NCBI GenBank assembly: GCA_963773655.1
Contig: CAVZBX010000001.1
Span: 1,612,001-1,676,000, forward strand
Reading direction: 5' to 3'
Source: DASSQJ01 sp963773655
GTDB lineage: Bacteria; Actinomycetota; Actinomycetes; Actinomycetales; Dermatophilaceae
Length of the DNA stretch: 64,000 bases
Shown here: positions 58,189 through 64,000 of the stretch, in pieces
Position numbering within the stretch: position 1 is the first letter of the stretch
Layout of the letters: each line of letters starts with the position of its first letter
Made by a program: the position numbers and the translations under genes
The notes under the pieces: model-generated
Told to the model about the DNA's origin: nothing
What the model saw: only the letters and a program-made list of their open reading frames with translations
The model's database searches: none

Positions 58189-59856
58189 GCAGCACCTCCC
58201 CGGGCGAAGAGCTCCCCGCGGCGCACGAGGTGCGGGCCGAGGACGAGGGCGTCGACGGGAGCCGAGCCGAACAGCTCGAGCGCGTCCCTCGGGTCGTCCA
58301 CCATCGGCCGGCCCGCCGTGTTCAGGCTGGTGTTGACGAGCAGGGGCAGGCCGGTGCGCTGCTCGAAGGCGCGCAGGAGCTCGGCGACGCGGGGAGAGCC
58401 ACCGGCGTCGACGGTCTGCACCCGGGCGGTGCCGTCGACGTGGACGACCGCCGGGATCCGGTCGCGCCACTGCGGGCGCACGTCGTGGACGAAGAGCATG
58501 TAGGGGCTCGGCAGCGGCCCGCCGGAGAACACCTCGGCGGCCCGGTCCTCGAGCACCATCGGCGCCACCGGCCGGAACTGCTCGCGACCCTTGACGTCGT
58601 TGAGGCGCTCGAGGTTGTGGGCGTGTCCCGGGTGAGCCAGCAGGGAGCGCCGGCCCAGCGCCCGCGGCCCGAACTCGCTGCGACCGTCGAACCAGGCCAC
58701 CACGCCGTCGGCGGCGAGGACGTCGGCCACCTCCGCGGCGAGGTCGGGCGGGGTCGTGAACGGCACCGCGGCGTCGTGCAGCCACCGCGCCAGCTCCTCG
58801 TCCGACCACGACCGCCCGAGCGCGGCCGTCTCCATCGGGGCCGCCGGGCCGGCCTCGTCCGCGTGCACCTGCAGGGCCGCCCCCAGCGCGGTGCCGGCGT
58901 CGCCCGCCGCCGGTTGCACCCACACCTCCTCGAAGGGCGACTCGCGCCAGAGCCGGCGGTTGGCGACGCAGTTCAGGGCGGTGCCTCCGGCCATCGTGAG
59001 CACCCGGTCGCCCGTGCGCTCGTGCAGCCACCCGGCGAGGTCGAGCAGCACCTCCTCGAGCCGGGCCTGCACCGAGGCCGCGAGGTCGGCGTACTCCTGC
59101 GGCCAGTCCGTCTCCCCTCCACGCCGCGGCGGCACCAGCGCCGACCAGTCGGGCACCGGCGCCTCGAACCCGCCGTCGGGGGTGGCCCGAACGACGGTCG
59201 CGCAGCTCCTCGAGGTGGACCGGCCGCCCGTGCGAGGCCAGCGCCATCACCTTGTACTCGTCGCTGGCCCGGAGGAAGCCCAGGTGCGCGGTGAGCGACT
59301 CGTAGAGCAGGCCGAGCGAGTGCGGGAGCGCCTGCGCGGCGAGCACCTCGATGTGGCCGTCCTCGTGGTGACCCGCGAGGTGGCTGGACTGCTCACCGCG
59401 GCCGTCGAGCACCAGGACGCTGCTCGGACGTCCCGCCGTCGCCACCGGCGCCGCCATCGCCGCGGACGCGGCGTGGGCGAGGTGGTGGGGCACGAAGCGC
59501 ACCCGCTCCCGGTCCAGGCCGGGGAGCGCGGTGGCGAGGAAGCCAGGGGCGGACTGGGCGTACATGAGGCGCACCGGGTCCCACGGGTCGTCCAGCCCCA
59601 TGTCCTCCGCCGGCTTGGCCAGCGCTGGGTCGAAGGAGTACGCGACCGCGTCCAGGTCCTCGGGGCGCAGGCCCGCGGTCTCCAGGCACCACCGCATAGC
59701 CGCCTCGGGCAGCTCCCACGCCGCGAACGGCACGGGGCGCTTCCCGTGCTTGCGCCGGGAGAACCGCTCCTCCTCCGCGGCGGCGACGACCTGACCGTCG
59801 ACCACCAGCGCGGCCGACGGGTCGTGGAACAGCGCGTTGACACCGAGTACTCGCAT
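58185..59856 (-). pseudogene. Carbamoyltransferase (NodU/CmcH family), one frameshift
   Basis: A protein of about 555 aa. N-terminal MRVLGVNALFHDPSAALVVDG with the Fe-binding-like HHLAHAASAAMAAP and LVLDGRGE; C-terminal TMAGGTALNCVANRRLW, FGPRALGRRSLLAHP, REQFRPVAPMV and LLVNTSLNTAGRPMVD, all hallmarks of the O-carbamoyltransferase YrdC-like/Kae1 architecture of NodU, CmcH and TobZ. It would carbamoylate a sugar hydroxyl using carbamoyl phosphate and ATP. The two frames meet near 59200 (a missing base gives EELR-ATVVRATPDGG). The single lesion with intact motifs is consistent with an error. It likely decorates the glycan made by the flanking genes. Confidence 0.82.
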
Positions 59857-59873
59857 GGGGGGCGGTTACCCGG

Positions 59874-59914
59874 GAGAACCGCTTCTCACGCACTTCAGCC
59901 GAGAACCGCTTCTC
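59874..59914. repeat. Tandem imperfect palindrome GAGAACCGCTTCTC
   Basis: The 14-bp unit GAGAACCGCTTCTC (arms GAGAA/TTCTC) occurs at 59874-59887 and 59901-59914, 27 bp apart start to start (about 2.6 helical turns). It lies just upstream of the carbamoyltransferase ATG (59856), the second copy overlapping the end of the GT2 gene. Two identical dyads at this spacing resemble an operator for a dimeric regulator. Confidence 0.5.
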
Positions 59915-60779
59915 CGCCGCCCTCCAGGAGCCGCAGCTGCGCGTCCAGGTCGGCGGGCACCTGACGGCGCCGGACCAGCGCCGCGGGCACCCGGGGCAGG
60001 GCGGCGAGCACCGCACGTGGCGGCGCCTCCACGACCCGCTGCGCCACGACCCCCCAGGGCCGACGCATGCAGGCCGAGAGGATCTCGTTGCGCCGCAGGA
60101 GCAGGCGGCGTCGTGGCCTCGGTCCCGCCGTGTCCGGGTCGTGGTGGGCGACGACGGCGGGCACGTACGCCAGCCCCCAGCCGTCGACGGCGAGGTCGAT
60201 CGCCAGCCGGGTCTCCTCGCCACCGAACCCGACGACGTCGTCGAACCCGCCCGCCGCGAGGTAGGCCGAGCGCCGGACGACCGACCCGCAGGCGACGAAG
60301 CCGAGCACGGACGGTCCCGGGAGGTCGGAGGCCCGCGGCAGCGGCGACTCGGCCATGGCCGTGCTCACCGGGTCCAGCCGCTCCTCGGGACCGACGAGCA
60401 CCCGGGCCGCGAGCAGCCCCAGCCGAGGATGGGCCGCGAACAGGTCGACGGCCAGGTCGAGGGCGCCGGGCGCCCACCACGAGTCGTCGTCGGAGAAGGC
60501 CACGACCTCCGCCCGGGCCGCCTCGACGCCGACGTTGCGGGCTCCGGCACCACGGTTCGAGGGCAGCTGCACCAGGGTGACATCCGGCCACTGCTCGCGC
60601 ACCGCACGGGCGGTCCCGTCGCTCGAGCCGTTGTCGACGACGACGACGTCGACGGGCCCGCTGGACGCGGCGTCCAGACGCGACAGCGTCTCGAGCAGCC
60701 CGCGACGTCGGTCGCGGGTGATCACCACGATGCTCACCCTCGGCTCGGCGGGGCCACGACTCGATCCGGACGTCTCCAT
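59895..60779 (-). CDS. GT2 glycosyltransferase
   Basis: A 294-aa soluble family 2 transferase: VSIVVITRDRRRGLLETL, VVDNGSSDGTA, RGAGARNVGVEAA and AFSDDDSWW (nucleotide-binding DDD), then CGSVVRRSAYLAAGGFDD with EETRLAIDLAVDGW (acceptor site). Rhamnosyl- or glucosyltransferases of surface polysaccharides have this look. ATG 60779 lacks a strong ribosome-binding site. First gene of the minus-strand glycan operon, divergent from fdhA. Confidence 0.82.
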   Translation of the reverse strand: METSGSSRGPAEPRVSIVVITRDRRRGLLETLSRLDAASSGPVDVVVVDNGSSDGTARAVREQWPDVTLVQLPSNRGAGARNVGVEAARAEVVAFSDDDSWWAPGALDLAVDLFAAHPRLGLLAARVLVGPEERLDPVSTAMAESPLPRASDLPGPSVLGFVACGSVVRRSAYLAAGGFDDVVGFGGEETRLAIDLAVDGWGLAYVPAVVAHHDPDTAGPRPRRRLLLRRNEILSACMRRPWGVVAQRVVEAPPRAVLAALPRVPAALVRRRQVPADLDAQLRLLEGGGEAVLG

Positions 60780-60832
60780 GCCGCGGCAGTGCCCCCGCGT
60801 GGCGCCCGCGAAACGTGGGCGACCGGCCGGTG

Positions 60833-60857
60833 GTTTACCGCACCGGTCCCCGGGTAC
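60833..60857 (+). promoter_or_regulatory. SigB-type promoter of the formate dehydrogenase gene
   Basis: GTTT, 15-nt spacer, GGGTAC: a perfect fit to the SigB consensus, 35 nt before the ATG at 60893 with GGAGGATGAGGAG between. It suggests formate dehydrogenase is induced by stress or stationary phase. Confidence 0.55.
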
Positions 60858-60892
60858 CGGCGGGGCGACAGCGGAGGATGAGGAGACGCACC

Positions 60893-63800
60893 ATGGCGAC
60901 CCCACTTCAGTGGCCGGTGCTGCGGCAGCTGCGTGGCCCCGACCGGCTCGGTCGCGGCGAGGCGGTCCGCTCCGAGGACACCGACGGGCTGCGCGCCCGC
61001 ACCAGCCGCGCCGACCGGGTCGTCGACTCGATCTGCCCCTACTGCGCTGTCGGCTGCGGCCAGAAGGTCTACGTCGAGGACGGGCGGGTCACCCAGATCG
61101 AGGGCGACCCGGCGAGCCCGATCTCCCGGGGCCGGCTCTGCCCCAAGGGCAGCGCCAGCAAGCAGCTCGTCACCTCGGACCAGCGGGTCACGAAGGTGCG
61201 GTACCGACGCCCCCACGGCACGGAGTGGGAGGACCTCGACCTCGACACCGCGATGGACATGATCGCCGACCGCGTGGTGCGGACCCGCCGCGAGCACTGG
61301 GAGTGGGAGGACGAGAACGGCAACCGGGTGCGGCGCACCCGCGGCATCGCCAGCCTCGGAGGAGCGACCCTCGACAACGAGGAGAACTACCTCATGAAGA
61401 AGCTGTACACGGCGATGGGCGCCATCCAGATCGAGAACCAGGCCCGCATTTGACACTCCTCCACCGTCCCCGGTCTGGGGACGAGCTTCGGCCGGGGAGG
61501 GGCCACCACCTTCCAGCAGGACCTGTCGAACGCCGACTGCATCGTCATCGAGGGCTCGAACATGGCCGAGTGCCACCCGGTCGGCTTCCAGTGGGTGATG
61601 GAGGCCAAGCGCAAGGGTGCCACCGTGATCCACGTCGACCCGCGGTTCACCCGCACTTCGGCGGTCGCCGACCTGCACGTGCCCCTGCGGGCGGGCACCG
61701 ACATCGCGTTCCTCGGCGCGCTCGTCAACCACGTGCTCGAGAACGAGCTCGACTTCCGTGAGTACGTCGTCGCGTACACCAACGCGGCCGCCATCGTCGG
61801 GGAGGACTTCCGCGACACCGAGGACCTCGACGGGCTGTTCTCCGGCTACGACCCCGAGAAGGGGCAGTACGACCCCTCCTCGTGGCAGTACGAGGGGGCA
61901 CCGCAGTCACCGGCGGCGGGCCAGCGCGACCCCGACCAGCCCGCCGGCCCGGACGCCGCCGGCGGCGGGGGCGCCACCCAGGGCGAGGAGCACGAGGCCG
62001 GCCGCTCCGAGACCAGCGGCTCCGGAGGGCCGACGGTGTCGGCCAGGCCCCGGCGCGACGAGAGCCTCCAGCACCCCCGGTGCGTCTACCAGATCCTCAA
62101 GCGGCACTTCTCGCGCTACACCCCCGAGATGGTCGAGCAGGTCTGCGGGGTCTCCCGCGAGCAGTTCCTCCAGGTCGCCCGGGCGCTCACCGAGAACTCG
62201 GGTCGCGAGCGGACCAGCGCCTTCTGCTACGCCGTGGGCTGGACCCACCACACGACCGGGGTGCAGATCATCCGGACGGCGTCGATCCTGCAGACCCTGC
62301 TCGGCAACATCGGCCGGCCCGGCGGGGGCATCCTCGCCCTCCGCGGCCACGCCAGCATCCAGGGCTCCACCGACATCCCCACGCTGTTCAACATCCTCCC
62401 GGGGTACATCCCGATGCCACATGCTCGGCAGCACGAGACCCTGGCCGACTTCGTCGCCGAGGACGCCGGCAGCACCGGGTTCTGGGGGAACATGGACGCC
62501 TACACCGTGAGCCTGCTCAAGGCCTGGTGGGGCGAGGCGGCGACGGGGGAGAACGACTTCTGCTTCGACTACCTGCCGCGGCTCACCGGCCACCACGGCA
62601 CGTACGACACCGTCGTCAACCAGATCGAGGGCACCTGCCCCGGGTACTTCGTCGTCGGCGAGAACCCTGCGGTCGGCTCCGCCAACGGGAAGATGCAGCG
62701 CCTCGGCCTGGCCAACCTCGAGTGGCTCGTCGTGCGGGACATGGCCATGGTGGAGACGGCGACGTTCTGGAAGGACGGCCCGGAGATCGAGACCGGCGAG
62801 ATGGCCACCGAGGAGATCGGTACCGAGGTCTTCTTCCTGCCCGCCGCCTCCCACGTCGAGAAGGACGGCAGCTTCACCAACACCCAGCGGATGCTCCAGT
62901 GGCACCACAAGGCGGTGGAGCCACCCGGCGACGCCCGCAGCGACCTGCACTTCTACCACGACCTCGGCAGGCGGGTCCGCGAGCGGCTCGCGGGGTCCAC
63001 CGACGAGATGGACCGGCCGCTGCTCGACCTCACCTGGGACTACCCGACGCACGGACCGCTCGGCGAGCCGAGCGCGGAGGCGGTTCTGCGCGAGATCAAC
63101 GGCTGGGACGCCGACGGCAACGACCTCGGGAGCTACACCCAGCTGGCGAGCGACGGATCGACGTCGTGCGGGTGCTGGATCTACTGCGGCGCCCACGCCG
63201 ACGGCACCAACCAGCCTGCGCGCCGGAAGCCGCACTGGGAACAGTCGCTCGTGGCGCCCGAGTGGGGCTGGGTGTGGCCGGCCAACCGGCGGATCCTCTA
63301 CAACCGCGCCTCGGCCGACCCCGACGGCGCACCGTGGAGCGAGCGCAAGCGGTACGTGTGGTGGGACGCCGACCAGGGGACGTGGACGGGCGAGGACGTG
63401 CCCGACTTCGTCGCCGACCGGCCCCCCGACCACGTGCCCGCCGAGGACGCCACCGGCCCGGACGCCCTCGGTGGCCGCGACGCCTTCATCATGCAGAGCG
63501 ACGGCAAGGCCTGGCTGTACGTGCCCGCCGGGCTCGCCGACGGGCCGATGCCGACGTTCTACGAGCCTGCCGAGTCCCCGGTGCACAACGCCCTCTACGG
63601 CCGCGAGAACAACCCCGCCGTCGAGGAGATCCGCCAGCCGTCGAACCCGCGCAACCCCTCGTACAGCAGCGTCTACCCGTACGTCTTCACGAGCTACCGG
63701 CTCACCGAGCACCACACGGCGGGGGGCATGTCGCGCACGCTGCCCTACCTCAGCGAGCTCCAGCCGGAGATGTTCTGCGAGGTGTCCCCGCGGCTGGCCG

Positions 63801-64000
63801 AGGAGCGCGGGCTCGAGCACGGCGGCTGGGCGACGGTCGTCACCTCGCGGTCGGCGATCGAGGCCAGGGTCGTGGTCACGGCCCGGATGCGGTCGCTGCG
63901 CCTCGGCGACCGGGTGGTGGAGCAGGTCGGGCTGCCCTACCACTGGGGCCGCAACGGGCTCTCCAGCGGTGACTCGGTGAACGACCTCGTCAACGCCTCC
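60893..64000 (+). CDS. fdhA: Selenocysteine-containing formate dehydrogenase, alpha subunit (partial at window end)
   Basis: Large molybdenum/tungsten-bis-MGD formate dehydrogenase subunit; 1036 codons visible and the gene runs off the right edge. The N-terminal 4Fe-4S cluster is ICPYCAVGCGQKV (Cys47, 50, 54) with the fourth ligand in LCPKGS. Codon 187 (61451-61453) is UGA in the sequence NQARI-U-HSSTVPGL, exactly where active-site Sec-His occurs; the same frame continues with IEGSNMAECHPVGFQWVMEA, YAVGWTHHTTG, GNIGRPGGGI and the C-terminal MGD-binding HWGRNGL. A SECIS hairpin follows the UGA. A 50-residue Gly/Ala/Pro-rich insertion sits near residues 334-384. With GGAGGATGAGGAG upstream the ATG at 60893 is secure. 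The beta/gamma subunits lie outside. Confidence 0.94.
61451..61483 (+). promoter_or_regulatory. UGA (Sec) codon with bacterial SECIS hairpin
   Basis: The UGA is at 61451-61453. After 11 nt comes CGTCCCC (61465-61471), the loop GGTCT (61472-61476) and GGGGACG (61477-61483): a 7-bp perfect stem with a 5-nt GGUCU loop. In E. coli fdhF the SelB-binding apical loop also carries GGUCU, and it also starts 18 nt after the UGA, as here. Both the spacing and the loop support SelB-dependent Sec insertion. Confidence 0.9.

Noticed and set aside
60815..61453. A short formate dehydrogenase gene ending at the UGA
   Set aside because: The UGA is in a Sec context with a SECIS hairpin and the frame continues with strongly conserved FDH sequence; the sel genes are present.
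61882..63972. Separate 696-codon gene after the UGA
   Set aside because: It is in a different frame from FdhA; its translation is Arg/Ala-rich while the FdhA frame keeps recognised FDH motifs.
1..64000. CRISPR arrays, IS elements, prophage genes, rRNA, origin
   Set aside because: No regular direct repeats, transposase, integrase, phage structural or ribosomal RNA sequence was seen.

Overview
The window is 64 kb of very GC-rich chromosomal DNA. Its strong G/C third-position bias, many GTG starts, GTGA/ATGA stop-start overlaps, a CtaD/QcrCAB-type respiratory chain and a SigB/SigF-type sigma factor all point to an actinobacterium. I cannot name the family from sequence alone. No rRNA, IS element, prophage, CRISPR array or origin was seen.

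Layout. (1) 0.3-5.2 kb, minus strand: a three-gene operon of a processive GT2 synthase, a membrane-fusion-like protein and a GH81 endo-beta-1,3-glucanase lipoprotein, probably a synthase-dependent beta-glucan system. (2) 5.2-7.4 kb: a frameshifted alpha/beta hydrolase, a gene-poor stretch and tRNA-Val(CAC). (3) 7.4-16.4 kb: a PGPGW membrane protein, pabC, pabB-like, flavodoxin, potassium channel, a duplicated-domain protein, GTP-type PEP carboxykinase, an MFS transporter fused to a cyclic-nucleotide-binding domain, and a hypothetical gene. (4) 16.4-24.5 kb: small stress-type genes (CBS protein, two SDRs, a CYP152-like peroxygenase, a zinc alcohol dehydrogenase, an SRPBCC protein, a CrtI-like oxidoreductase). 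(5) 24.6-28.9 kb: the complete selenocysteine apparatus: selB, selA, tRNA-Sec(UCA) and selD. (6) 29-34.4 kb: membrane proteins, the sigma factor, a hemerythrin-like protein, a baeRF-type protein and a CPA1 antiporter.

(7) 34.4-39.1 kb, minus strand: a System I cytochrome c maturation operon (ccmC-E-F-G-H), divergent from (8) 39.3-48.2 kb, plus strand: coxB (with fused cytochrome c), coxA, coxC, ctaG, a lipoprotein cytochrome c, qcrC, qcrA and qcrB, nearly all translationally coupled. The ccm products would attach the hemes carried by these cytochromes. (9) 48.2-60.8 kb: a surface-glycan locus containing a UDP-glucuronate decarboxylase and a ten-gene minus-strand run with gmhA, hldE, a gmhB domain fused to a GT2, two GT9 heptosyltransferase-like genes, two GT4-like genes, a carbamoyltransferase and another GT2. 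It encodes an almost complete activated-heptose pathway in a Gram-positive genome. (10) 60.9-64 kb: a formate dehydrogenase alpha subunit read through an in-frame UGA (Sec187), followed by a SECIS hairpin. This is the likely client of the sel genes; it runs off the window.

Two cross-cutting signals stand out. First, at least 13 genes or operons are preceded by a GNNT-N14-16-GGGTA(C/G/T) promoter, matching the known Streptomyces SigB consensus, and a SigB-type sigma factor lies among them. In three cases the -10 box is exactly 9 nt from the ATG, implying leaderless mRNA. Second, several genes (the hydrolase, coxC and four genes between 53.4 and 59.2 kb) carry single-base frameshifts, some clustered. 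Because coding bias and domain content continue across each break, I read most of them as consensus errors in GC-rich DNA rather than decay, but the sequence alone cannot prove that.
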